A DNA stretch of 64,000 bases, from contig JBNKJP010000002.1 of assembly GCA_050291245.1 (NCBI GenBank), forward strand, positions 27,468 through 91,467, written 5' to 3'. How positions within the stretch are numbered: the stretch's first letter is position 1; each line of letters opens with the position of its first letter. A program made the position numbers and the translations under genes. This DNA comes from Thiodiazotropha sp050291245 (GTDB lineage: Bacteria > Pseudomonadota > Gammaproteobacteria > Chromatiales > Chromatiaceae). A model generated the notes under the pieces. That model saw nothing but the letters and a program-made list of their open reading frames with translations, did not search any database and had not been told where the DNA came from. Below are positions 17,236-25,529 of this stretch, one piece after another.

Positions 17236-17398
17236 ATGGCAGTGAATGAGATTTTGTGGCTGGGGACCGGTTTCCTGGCGCTAGGATGTTTTGCTGCCCG
17301 TTTCCTCATCCGGTGGATTATGAGCGAACGGGTAAGACGCAATCTGATTCTGCTCTCCCGGACGGGCAAGTACCAGACCGGGCTGTCCCATTCATGAA
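17131..17398 (+). repeat. Direct, internally deleted copy of the GT2/LAB_N junction
   Basis: 17131-17347 corresponds to 10266-10483, and ~17337-17398 corresponds to ~10960-11021. About 489 bases of the LAB_N gene are missing between two short similar words (ACGCAGTCTG and GCGCAATCTG), the mark of recombination between short direct repeats. With the intact copy it brackets the 6-kb signalling block 11022-17130. The two copies differ at many positions, so the duplication is old or one copy came from a relative. Confidence 0.9.
17236..17397 (+). CDS. 53-residue mini-LAB_N protein, in-frame deletion derivative
   Basis: The ATG at 17236 starts a frame that keeps the first helix of the LAB_N protein (MAVNEILWLGTGFLALG through WIMSERVRR) and joins it in frame to its last 18 residues (NLILLSRTGKYQTGLSHS). 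The deletion removes a multiple of three bases, no stop has entered, and the TGA stop overlaps the ATG of the GT39 gene as ATGA. It may survive only as a translational coupler for GT39, or as a single-helix membrane peptide. Its Gln after FLALG-type residues in the intact protein is changed to Leu here. Confidence 0.6.
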   Translation: MAVNEILWLGTGFLALGCFAARFLIRWIMSERVRRNLILLSRTGKYQTGLSHS

Positions 17399-18971
17399 CG
17401 GGCAATCCCGATCACTTTGGGCGATACTCGGCGCCTGGTTTTTTCTGACCCTGCTGGCGATCCTGTTCCGACACGTCACCGCCGTGGATGAAACCCGCTA
17501 CCTCAGCGCGGCCTGGGAGATGTGGGTGCGGGGGGATTTTCTGGTGCCCCACCTGAACGGCGAGCCCTATCACCACAAGCCCCCATTGCTGTTCTGGTTG
17601 ATTCACACCTTCTGGTATCTGTTCGGCGTGAGCGACTGGGCGGCCCGATTGGCCCTGTCTCTGTTGGGACTCGCGGGTATTCTGCTGGTGATCCCCATGG
17701 CGACCCTGATCTGGCCGGACAGACGCAGGATCCCGATGCACGCGGCCTGGTTGGTTTTGACCTTTCTGTTCTGGATGATCTGGAATTCATCCGTGATGTT
17801 CGATCTGCTGGTTTCGGTTTGCGCCGAGATCGCCTGGTTGGGTTTGCTCCTGGCCTGGCGCGGCCGATCCGGATCCGGCTGGCTGCTGGCGGGAATCGGC
17901 ATGGGATTGGGCATACTGGCCAAGGGGCCGGTGATCTTCGTCTATGTTCTGCCGGGTCTGTTGTTCGCACCCTGGTGGATGCGAGAATCCCGACCAGAAT
18001 CCTGGTTGAAGTGGTATCTGTCCGGCCTCGGTGCGGTTCTGCTCGCAGCGGTGATCGGTTTGAGCTGGGCGATTCCGGCGGCCGCGGCGGGTGGTGAGGA
18101 TTATGCCAACCATATCCTATGGGGACAGACCGCCGGACGGGTGGTGAATGCCTTTGCCCATCGTCGCCCCCTGTGGTGGTATCTGCCGTTGATCCCCGTG
18201 GTGTTGTATCCGTGGATCCTCTGGTTCCCCCTGTGGCGAGGCATGGGACAGCGATGGCGTGATGGCTGGGACAGCGGTGAGCGTTTCACGATCGCCATCG
18301 GCTTGACGGGGCTGATTGTCTTCAGCCTGATCAGCAGCAAGCAGTTTCACTATATGCTGCCCTTCATGCCGGTGATGGCGCTCTTTTTCAGCCGCGCCCT
18401 GCAGACGTCGGAATCCCGGATTCCGGTACTGCGCGATCTTGTAATACCTCTGTTGCCCTTGGCGGCAATCGGTTTGATCCTGGTGTTCGCCCCCTATGTG
18501 GGGTCCCTCGGCCAGAAGGTCGTCTGGCTCACCCCGCGCACATCCCTTTGGGGTGTCGGGATCCTGTTGTCCCTGTTCCTGGCTTATGGGTTGTCCCGGT
18601 ACCTGTCCGGGGTCGTCTGGCCGGGGGTGATTTCACTAACCCTCCTGGGTGTCGGGATACCGGGCATGATCGGAGACCTCTCGAAATATTACAGTGTGCG
18701 GGAGATCGCCCTGGAAATACGGGCGTCGCAGGAACAGGGTCGCTCGGTGGCGGTGATTGACAAGTACCACGGGGAGTTCACCTATGTCGGGCGGTTGACT
18801 CAGCCGATCGATGTCATCAAACAGAATCAAATCGGTGACTGGCTCGAGGGGCATCAAGGCGGCTTGGTGGTGGTTGATTCGAATCGACCGCCGCAAGCCG
18901 ATGATCCTGGCGTTCGGTTCTGGACTCACTATCGGGGTGGGTATCTGATGTTGAGAGACAGGGCCGGTTGA
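17394..18971 (+). CDS. ArnT-like GT39 glycosyltransferase (lipid-linked sugar transferase)
   Basis: The protein has 525 residues from the ATG at 17394. An upstream ATG at 17256 is in the same frame but only re-reads LAB_N sequence out of frame, so it is rejected. The first periplasmic loop has the PMT-family signature VDETRYLSAAWEM (catalytic DE) followed by LVPHLNGEPYHHKPPLLFWLI. About 11-12 membrane helices follow, then a small soluble C-terminal domain from ~430. The family moves a sugar from undecaprenyl phosphate to lipid A or another membrane acceptor. It would use the product of the GT2 enzyme at 9644. Whether lipid A or a glycolipid is the acceptor cannot be told from sequence. Confidence 0.9.
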   Translation: MNGQSRSLWAILGAWFFLTLLAILFRHVTAVDETRYLSAAWEMWVRGDFLVPHLNGEPYHHKPPLLFWLIHTFWYLFGVSDWAARLALSLLGLAGILLVIPMATLIWPDRRRIPMHAAWLVLTFLFWMIWNSSVMFDLLVSVCAEIAWLGLLLAWRGRSGSGWLLAGIGMGLGILAKGPVIFVYVLPGLLFAPWWMRESRPESWLKWYLSGLGAVLLAAVIGLSWAIPAAAAGGEDYANHILWGQTAGRVVNAFAHRRPLWWYLPLIPVVLYPWILWFPLWRGMGQRWRDGWDSGERFTIAIGLTGLIVFSLISSKQFHYMLPFMPVMALFFSRALQTSESRIPVLRDLVIPLLPLAAIGLILVFAPYVGSLGQKVVWLTPRTSLWGVGILLSLFLAYGLSRYLSGVVWPGVISLTLLGVGIPGMIGDLSKYYSVREIALEIRASQEQGRSVAVIDKYHGEFTYVGRLTQPIDVIKQNQIGDWLEGHQGGLVVVDSNRPPQADDPGVRFWTHYRGGYLMLRDRAG

Positions 18972-19252
18972 TTCTAGTGTAGTGTCCTATACTAGGTTTA
19001 ATTTTCGTTATTCCGGCGTATGCCGGAGAAGGGGTGCAGGGATACACCGTTTACAAACCTTTCAACTAACTTGTTCCCACGCTCTGCGTGGGAATCCCTA
19101 CTCAGCCTATTGTGACGCTCCGCCTTGCTGAGTGATCCGTATCCCCGGTCTGCATTCCCACGCGGAACGTGAGAATGAGAAAGCTTATCTTGATGTCTTC
19201 TTACACTGACTTAACACGATCGCTTCAGCTTGTTGTAACAAGCACCTGGGGT
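18972..19252. repeat. Intergenic repeats: MITE-like fragment and hairpin repeat
   Basis: About 19005-19050 is a half copy of the TIR-repeat family (TTCCGGCGTATGCCGGA and the GGGTGCAGGGATACACCG arm in inverted orientation). TTCCCACGCTCTGCGTGGGAA at about 19074-19094 is a hairpin that recurs at 35798-35823. A related inverted piece (CATTCCCACGCGGAACGTGAGAATG) follows at 19153-19178. No gene is seen. Confidence 0.7.
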
Positions 19253-21505
19253 TCATGTGGCCGGCGGATGTGGGTCGCCTTCATCTCTAAGCGCACTTAT
19301 CCGCTGCCTGACTGATGCGTCACACTGTTTTTGAATCAAGGGCCTCAGGATCTGTCGAATGCGTGCTTCCACAGCCTTGCGACCGGGCAGATTGAAGGAC
19401 CGGGCACAGTGTTGCCAGGAGTGTCGTTGCAACACGCGCATGATCAGTACCTCGCTATCGACACCACTGAATTGCTGATGAGTCAGGCCCCACCAGGTTA
19501 AGCGATCGATTGGCGTCCGGCTGATTTCGTATCCCCTTCGCGCGAAGCCAAAGGCAACCAGATCGAGCCAGTCCTGGTGGCTGAGGGTGCTTAACCCGGG
19601 GCAGGGTAAGTCGGCCAGCATCGGTCCCAGCCATTCCGTGGGGAACTCCTGTAAAGGTTCAGCGAGCAATCCCGGCAGTTGCCGGGCAAAACGTTCACGG
19701 GCCTCTTCCTGCAGGCTCCTCCCCGAAACGCTCAATCCCTGTAGAAACATCACCGAAGGGGCGCTGCTGCTGGCACCGGAACGTATCCCCAGGCGAATCG
19801 CCTGCAATCGGTTGTGTTGCCAGAAACGGATCAAATCCGGGGTGGCGCCGCAGCTGACGCCGAGGTAATCGAATCTCTGTTCCCGGGCATATGCCTCGAT
19901 CGCTTCCAGCATGCGCCTCCCCAGCCCCCGGCCCTGTCTTGCGGGATGGACGGCGATGCGCATGATGCGCAGACCTCGCAGGGTTGCCGCATACGGCAGT
20001 CCGAGGTGAGCGGTCAATGATTGGGCCAGCAGGTGACCTCGGGGACGTCGGATGCCTGACCAGATGTCATGGGTCAGACGGTCTGAAAATTCCCCTTCGG
20101 AGGCCAGCAGTGCCACTCCGAGGATCCGGTTGTTTTGGCGTACCAGCATGACTTGCAGATTGGGCCCGTCGAGCAGCTGGCGCAGATCCAGAGGGGTGGT
20201 TCGATAGTGTGCCAGGATCAGCAGGCCAAACAGCTGTCGAAGATCCGTTTCAGATTCCAGCAACTGTCTCTGGTCGGGAAAATCTATTGTTGAATGCTTG
20301 ATCTCCAACTGCCCCAGGTCGCTTTCATTCGCCGGTTCCGCATCCAGAGCGAGGAGCTGGAAGACGGTTCGTTCCAGGGGGTCGTTCCGCCTCCAGCGGA
20401 TGGGATCCCGGAGTACGAACTCACGCCATTGCGGCCGGACCTGATCCAGGTGCTTCTTGAACCGGTGAGTAAAGCCCATTCCGGTGCCTTCATAACCGTG
20501 CACCGTGGTGGCGAAGACGATCCGGGGAAATTTTTTCAGCAGGCCCTGAAGCAGGGGCGTGGGGATGGCGGCGGCCTCGTCCACAAGCAACAGATCGGCA
20601 TGCTGGGGTCGGGTCAACAATTCATCCGGCGCGACGAATTCCAGGGCCTGGTCTAACGGTGTTATTTGTGATCCGGCTGCCTCCCTGTGCTGTTGAAAAC
20701 GGCTGATCTGTGTGTAGAAGCTAGACAGAGTTTGACGGGATGGCGCGGTGACCTGGATATGAGGGTATCCTGCGTCAATCAACTGGGCCGCAGCGATACC
20801 CAGGGCCGCGGATTTGCCGCGTCCCCGATCCGCGGTCAGAACCAGGGGTCTTTTGCGGTGTCCCCGGGCGGCGTGAATGATGGCCTGCACGGCCTGGACC
20901 TGATCGGGGGTCCGGCACCATTCATCCTCCGACGGGTGATCGAGTGTCTCTACCGGGGCGGACAGCCCGGGTCGCAGGCCCTGGGGGGTGAAGAGGGTGA
21001 TATTGGGATCCTGTTGTAATTGGCGCGCCAAGCGTGCCAGGAACAGGCTCGGTCGAGCGGTGATGTCGTAGTTGGCCACGGCGATGCGATTTCGTTGTGG
21101 GTCCGGGTAGGCGGGCCAGTCCGCCAGGGGCGGGGTGAGCAACAACAACAGGCCGCCACCCTTCAGTGTTCCGCTGAGTGCGCCAAAGGCATCGGGATCG
21201 AAACCGCAGTGGCTGTCATAGACGAGCAGTGCGGTCTCACTGCCGAGACGGGTCAATGCCCTCTCGTTGTCCAGTGCGTGACAAGGTGCGTCTGTCTTTT
21301 GGCCGATCCAAAGACTGTTCGTTTCTCCCAGGGCCGTGACAAGCTGCCGCGCATGATCGATGCACCAGGATTTTGGGCCGGATAGGCAGAGCAGGTATCG
21401 GTGGCCCCTCTGGCGAGCCTGCTCGCGGTTCTCTAGCACCCATGCGAGGAGGGACTCCCGGCTACTGGTGTCGCAGTGCGGGTCATAGTGAAGTGGGTGG
21501 TCCAT
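19253..21505 (-). CDS. tmcA: tRNA(Met) cytidine acetyltransferase TmcA
   Basis: The protein has 750 residues from the ATG at 21505; a TTG three codons upstream has the better spaced GGGG and is an alternative. The order is an N-terminal DUF1726-type domain, a helicase-like ATPase domain with Walker A TADRGRGKSAALG near residue 230 and LLLVDEAAAIPTPLLQ (DEAA) near 320, and a GNAT acetyltransferase domain near 450-610 (IMRIAVHPARQGRGLGRRML). A tRNA-binding C-terminal tail follows (WWGLTHQQFSG). The enzyme makes N4-acetylcytidine at the wobble position of elongator tRNA-Met with ATP and acetyl-CoA. It is monocistronic and divergent from the radical SAM gene. Confidence 0.95.
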   Translation of the reverse strand: MDHPLHYDPHCDTSSRESLLAWVLENREQARQRGHRYLLCLSGPKSWCIDHARQLVTALGETNSLWIGQKTDAPCHALDNERALTRLGSETALLVYDSHCGFDPDAFGALSGTLKGGGLLLLLTPPLADWPAYPDPQRNRIAVANYDITARPSLFLARLARQLQQDPNITLFTPQGLRPGLSAPVETLDHPSEDEWCRTPDQVQAVQAIIHAARGHRKRPLVLTADRGRGKSAALGIAAAQLIDAGYPHIQVTAPSRQTLSSFYTQISRFQQHREAAGSQITPLDQALEFVAPDELLTRPQHADLLLVDEAAAIPTPLLQGLLKKFPRIVFATTVHGYEGTGMGFTHRFKKHLDQVRPQWREFVLRDPIRWRRNDPLERTVFQLLALDAEPANESDLGQLEIKHSTIDFPDQRQLLESETDLRQLFGLLILAHYRTTPLDLRQLLDGPNLQVMLVRQNNRILGVALLASEGEFSDRLTHDIWSGIRRPRGHLLAQSLTAHLGLPYAATLRGLRIMRIAVHPARQGRGLGRRMLEAIEAYAREQRFDYLGVSCGATPDLIRFWQHNRLQAIRLGIRSGASSSAPSVMFLQGLSVSGRSLQEEARERFARQLPGLLAEPLQEFPTEWLGPMLADLPCPGLSTLSHQDWLDLVAFGFARRGYEISRTPIDRLTWWGLTHQQFSGVDSEVLIMRVLQRHSWQHCARSFNLPGRKAVEARIRQILRPLIQKQCDASVRQRISALRDEGDPHPPAT

Positions 21506-21657
21506 TTGTGGCAATCATACCCCAAAGCTTAACTGGAACGGGAAGGGATTGTTTCAGAGGTGGCTATCCGACGGATACCCCTCCCGGGGGCTGTCGGAAC
21601 GGCTCCCGGGGGCCTAAAATAGTCATTAAGAGGTCAGTGATCGATTGGGTGGCGCCC

Positions 21658-22731
21658 ATGGAAAACTATTTTCCGACACACTACTGGCATGCACTTTCCG
21701 ATGATCGGGTTCAGTGCGATCTGTGTCCCCGCTATTGCCACATCAAGGAAGGCAAACGGGGGTTCTGCTACGTGCGGATGAATCATCAGGGAGCGGTGGT
21801 GCTCACCACCTATGGACGCTCCAGCGGTTTCTGTGTCGATCCCATCGAGAAGAAACCGCTCAACCATTTCCTCCCCGGAACCCCGGTGTTTTCATTCGGT
21901 ACCGCCGGTTGCAATCTGGCCTGTAAATTCTGTCAGAACTGGGATATCAGCAAATCCCGCGAGATGCATACCCTGGCGGACAGCGCTGATCCGCAGACCA
22001 TCGCCGAGACCGCCCGCCGACTGGGTTGCCGCAGTGTGGCTTACACCTATAACGACCCGGTGATCTTTCACGAATATGCCATCGATGTAGCCCAGGCCTG
22101 CGCCGACTATGATATCAAGTCGGTCGCGGTGACCGCGGGGTATGTGTGCGATAAACCTCGGGAAGAGTTTTACCGCCATATGCATGCGGCCAATGTGGAT
22201 CTGAAGTCGTTCAACGAAGATTTCTACTACAAACTCACCGGTGCGCATCTGCAGCCGGTGCTCGACACCCTGATCTACCTTAAAACAGAGACCTCGGTGT
22301 GGTTTGAAATCACCACTCTGCTCATACCCGGGGAGAACGATTCGGATGCGGAGATTGAAGCGATGTGCCAATGGGTGATGGAACACCTGGGGGCGGATGT
22401 GCCCCTGCATTTCACCGCCTTTCATCCGGACTGGAAGATGCGCGATCGGCCTCCCACACCCCATGCGACCCTGAGCCGGGCAAGGCGTATTGCAATCGAT
22501 CAGGGCATTCACCATGTCTACGTCGGCAATGTTCACGACAAGCAGGCATCAAGCACCTGGTGCCCGGTGTGTGGCGAGCTTCTGATCCAACGGGACTGGT
22601 ATGAACTGGGACATTGGGGGCTGAATGCCCAGGGCTGTTGCGGGCATTGCGGCACACCGTTACCCGGTGTGTTCGAAGCGCAACCGGGGACCTGGGGCAG
22701 TCGCCGGCAACCGGTGAGACTGGCAATCTGA
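21658..22731 (+). CDS. amrS: AmmeMemoRadiSam system radical SAM enzyme
   Basis: The protein has 357 residues from the ATG at 21658; a GTG at 21637 just after AAGAGG is an alternative start. An N-terminal Cys cluster (CDLCPRYCHIKEGKRGFC) precedes the radical SAM motif C85-x3-C89-x2-C92 in GCNLACKFCQNWDISK, which is diagnostic for this subfamily. YTYNDPVIFHEYA and NVDLKSFNEDFY follow. A C-terminal zinc-ribbon-like part has CPVCGELL and CCGHCG. It belongs with Memo (31 bases downstream) and AMMECR1 (1705-2298). The family's reaction is not established. A pyruvate-formate-lyase-activase-like fold is expected. Confidence 0.93.
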   Translation: MENYFPTHYWHALSDDRVQCDLCPRYCHIKEGKRGFCYVRMNHQGAVVLTTYGRSSGFCVDPIEKKPLNHFLPGTPVFSFGTAGCNLACKFCQNWDISKSREMHTLADSADPQTIAETARRLGCRSVAYTYNDPVIFHEYAIDVAQACADYDIKSVAVTAGYVCDKPREEFYRHMHAANVDLKSFNEDFYYKLTGAHLQPVLDTLIYLKTETSVWFEITTLLIPGENDSDAEIEAMCQWVMEHLGADVPLHFTAFHPDWKMRDRPPTPHATLSRARRIAIDQGIHHVYVGNVHDKQASSTWCPVCGELLIQRDWYELGHWGLNAQGCCGHCGTPLPGVFEAQPGTWGSRRQPVRLAI

Positions 22732-22762
22732 CTTCACTGCCGATATACATGAGGAGCCGACT

Positions 22763-23557
22763 ATGACGACGATCAGACAACCTGCGGTTTCCGACCTGTT
22801 CTATCCGGGAGATCCTTTGCAGCTGCGGACCATGCTGGATGAGTATCTCGGTCCGGATATCCCCGGGGGGGCGGAACCGAAGGCGGTGATCGTTCCCCAT
22901 GCGGGCTATATCTACTCCGCACCGGTGGCGGCACGTGTCTATGCCCGACTCAAACCTTTGGCCGGACAGGTCCGGCGGGTGGTCCTGCTGGGGCCGGCTC
23001 ACCGGGTGCCTTTTTACGGACTGGCGGTAAGCGACGCGGATCTGTTTCGTACCCCGCTCGGCGACATACCGGTCGATCACGCAACTATCCAGACGCTGGA
23101 TACCTTGCCCCAGATCACCCACTTGGAACAGGCCCATGCCCAGGAGCACGCCCTGGAGGTGCAATTACCCTTCCTGCAGGCGGTGCTGGGTGAGTTCAGC
23201 CTGGTACCCATCGTGGTGGGACAGGCCACCGGTGAGGAGGTTGCCGAGGTGTTGGAGCGACTCTGGGGGGGGGCGGAAACCCTCATCGTCATCAGTTCCG
23301 ATCTCAGCCATTACCACGACTATGCCACCGCCCAGCGCATGGACCGCCGGACCAGTGAGGCGATTGTTTCGTTGCATCCGGAAAAGCTGGATTACGAGGA
23401 CGCTTGCGGGCGTATCCCGGTTCAGGGTTTGTTGCTGTTGGCGAAGCGGCACGGTCTTGAGGGGGAACTGGTCGATCTGCGAAATTCCGGGGACACGGCC
23501 GGCAGCCGGGACCAGGTGGTCGGCTATGGTGCCTATGCCTTTATTCCCACTCCATGA
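22763..23557 (+). CDS. amrB: Memo-family protein (AmmeMemoRadiSam system protein B)
   Basis: The 264-residue protein has ATGAGGAG as ribosome site. It matches MEMO1 throughout: VSDLFYPGDPLQLRTMLDEYL, VIVPHAGYIYSAPVAARVYARL (metal-binding His), LLGPAHRVPFYGLAVS, then HALEVQLPFLQ, and ISSDLSHYHDYATAQRMD with the second His set. The fold is that of extradiol dioxygenase LigB, with copper or iron proposed in the human homologue. It is co-transcribed with the radical SAM gene and translationally coupled (ATGA) to the downstream RepB-primase-like gene. Confidence 0.94.
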   Translation: MTTIRQPAVSDLFYPGDPLQLRTMLDEYLGPDIPGGAEPKAVIVPHAGYIYSAPVAARVYARLKPLAGQVRRVVLLGPAHRVPFYGLAVSDADLFRTPLGDIPVDHATIQTLDTLPQITHLEQAHAQEHALEVQLPFLQAVLGEFSLVPIVVGQATGEEVAEVLERLWGGAETLIVISSDLSHYHDYATAQRMDRRTSEAIVSLHPEKLDYEDACGRIPVQGLLLLAKRHGLEGELVDLRNSGDTAGSRDQVVGYGAYAFIPTP

Positions 23558-24216
23558 GCGGGCGATTTATCCGTGATCCTTACATCACCCATGTCGCCCG
23601 CTGGTTACAGGAGCAGGGTAAATCCCTGATCCCGGACAGGGCCGAGGCAGAGGCCTTTCTGCACAGTCTCGATCCCGACTGCGGTTGCTACTCCTTTCGA
23701 ACCTTCTCGGATTCGGGGTATACCCGGAACGGTACTCATGACCCATTGGAAAAGGCGATACATGGCACTCTGAGCCAGTGCTGGAACGAATTGGTTGCGC
23801 TGAACCAGGCCGGAGCCGTGATTACCGTGACCATCAACCGGACCAATGGGATCGGTCGTGAGGTGCGTGATATCCAGTGTGTGACTGCGATATTTGTCGA
23901 TGATGACCAGGGGTTGGATCGACAGGCACTGACGATTACGCCCCATCTCGTGGTGAACACCTCAGCGGGGCATTTTCACTACTATTGGCGGGTGGCGTCA
24001 CTGTCCAAGGAGCGTTTTTCCGAGGTCCAGCAGCGTCTGGCCGAACACTACTCCGGAGACCGGCGGGTGCAGGCCCTCAACCAGTCGATGCAGGTACCGG
24101 GGTTCTGGCGTCGCAAGCAGGTCACTCAGCCCCGTATGCCGCGTCTCGTCGAAACTCATGATTCACCCCCATTGGATGCTCGTGGGATCAGCCGATTGCT
24201 CGGGGATTCCGTATGA
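23554..24216 (+). CDS. Stand-alone RepB-primase-like (AEP-type) domain protein
   Basis: The 220-residue protein starts inside the Memo stop codon (ATGA). It has the pattern of RepB-type DNA primases of plasmids and phages: VTINRTNGIGREVRDIQCVTAIFVDDDQG with an acidic pair, then PHLVVNTSAGHFHYYWRV with the conserved His. QVPGFWRRK closes the domain. These correspond to the catalytic core of archaeo-eukaryotic primases. The helicase and other domains of replication proteins are absent, and no plasmid or phage gene is adjacent. Its placement in the Amme-Memo-radical SAM operon is odd. Activity and role are unknown. Confidence 0.75.
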   Translation: MSGRFIRDPYITHVARWLQEQGKSLIPDRAEAEAFLHSLDPDCGCYSFRTFSDSGYTRNGTHDPLEKAIHGTLSQCWNELVALNQAGAVITVTINRTNGIGREVRDIQCVTAIFVDDDQGLDRQALTITPHLVVNTSAGHFHYYWRVASLSKERFSEVQQRLAEHYSGDRRVQALNQSMQVPGFWRRKQVTQPRMPRLVETHDSPPLDARGISRLLGDSV

Positions 24217-24223
24217 GCGGTGA

Positions 24224-25507
24224 TCAGCAGAAGTTCTCAACCCCTTGTTTTGCGAGCAGGGCCGCGCCGTAGGCCGCCTCCTGATGATCCGCGACGAGCA
24301 CGGGCACCTGCAGGTACCGTTGACGTATCTCGCACCAGCCCGGATTGCGCGCGCCGCCGCCCATGGAGAAGACCCGGTTCGGGTAGGGTGTTCCCTGTTC
24401 CTGCAAGAGCCGATAGCCCTGATGTTCGATCTTTGCGATACCCTCCAGAATGGCTTGAAAAAAGGTTACCGGATCGTTGGGGCAGGGGGTGAGTCTGGGG
24501 AGTTTGTCCGGATCGTTAATCGGGAAGCGCTCACCCTGTGCGGGCAAGGGGTAGTAATCCAATCCGGTGGCAAACTGTGGTTTTAGTGCAGGGGTCATTC
24601 GCTGAATTGCTTCGTCGCTAAAATGCTGGCGCAAAACCGCGCCGCCGCTGTTCGAGGCGCCTCCGGCAAGCCACAGGTCGCCCAGTCGATGGCTGTAGAT
24701 CCCATACCGGGCAAGGGTGACCGGGCGGTCGGTAAGCACCTTGAGTACCAGGGTGCTGCCCAGGGAAGTCACCGCATCACCGATCTGCCGGGCGCCACTG
24801 GCGATAAACGCGGCATTGCTGTCGGTGGTACCGGCGATCACCGGGGTACCCGGAGGCAGGCCGGTATGGGCCGCCGCCTGCTCGCTCAAGCTACCCAGCG
24901 GGGATCCGCAGGGCACCACCTGGGGCAGGCAGGACAGGGGGATATCGAGGGATCCGAACCACTCCGGCCAGCACCGGTTTAGCGCGTCATAACCCAGTTT
25001 CAGGCAATTGTTCTCGTCGCTAACCGGGTAGTTTCCGGTCAGTCGCCCGACAATCCAGTCCGCCTGATGTAGCGCTATGCACGCCGAATGGGTGTGTGTC
25101 CGCCGCAAATGGAGTAGTTTCGCCAGACTCGAACTCGCGCTGAGTACCGGGCTTTGCGGGGGCGCGGCCCGTTCCAGGACCCTCAGTGAATCCCGGGCGC
25201 GGGTATCGTTGTACATCAGGCCCGGAGTCAGTGGTTTCCCGTCCGGATCTGCAAGCAGCAGGGTCGAAGAGGTGCCGTCCACGGCCACGCCTGCGATATC
25301 CGCTGGGCAGATCCACTGGACCAATTCTGTGAGAACCTCACAGACCGCATTCCACCAGAGTTGGGGATTCTGCTCATGCTGTCCCGGGTGGTTCGAGACC
25401 GGTTTCTCCAGAGTCCGGATGGCGGTGCCTTGGGCTATGCCCCGGTCATCGATGGCGATGGCGCGGCAGCCGGATGTGCCCAGGTCGATGCCGATGAACA
25501 GGCTCAT
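24224..25507 (-). CDS. FGGY-family carbohydrate kinase (ribulokinase/xylulokinase-like)
   Basis: The 427-residue protein has the ASKHA fold. FIGIDLGTSGCRAIAID is at 4-20 (phosphate-1) and GVAVDGTSSTLLLAD near 75. MYNDTRA is near 98 (substrate lid). GTPVIAGTTDSNAAFIASG lies near 220, and the adenosine motif SMGGGARNPGW is near 385. It is shorter than classical 480-500-residue FGGY kinases and in that respect resembles the small D-ribulose kinases of cyanobacteria and plants, so a ketopentose is a possible substrate. The gene is convergent with the primase-like gene (7-base gap) and 22 bases downstream of queF on the same strand, so probably co-transcribed with it. Confidence 0.88.
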   Translation of the reverse strand: MSLFIGIDLGTSGCRAIAIDDRGIAQGTAIRTLEKPVSNHPGQHEQNPQLWWNAVCEVLTELVQWICPADIAGVAVDGTSSTLLLADPDGKPLTPGLMYNDTRARDSLRVLERAAPPQSPVLSASSSLAKLLHLRRTHTHSACIALHQADWIVGRLTGNYPVSDENNCLKLGYDALNRCWPEWFGSLDIPLSCLPQVVPCGSPLGSLSEQAAAHTGLPPGTPVIAGTTDSNAAFIASGARQIGDAVTSLGSTLVLKVLTDRPVTLARYGIYSHRLGDLWLAGGASNSGGAVLRQHFSDEAIQRMTPALKPQFATGLDYYPLPAQGERFPINDPDKLPRLTPCPNDPVTFFQAILEGIAKIEHQGYRLLQEQGTPYPNRVFSMGGGARNPGWCEIRQRYLQVPVLVADHQEAAYGAALLAKQGVENFC

Positions 25508-25529
25508 CGAACGCCCGGGCCTGACGGGG

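Noticed and set aside
17256..17393. Upstream start for the GT39 gene that would add 46 residues
   Set aside because: These codons read the LAB_N sequence out of frame; the same shadow exists at 10391. The ATGA-coupled ATG at 17394 fits the family N-terminus.
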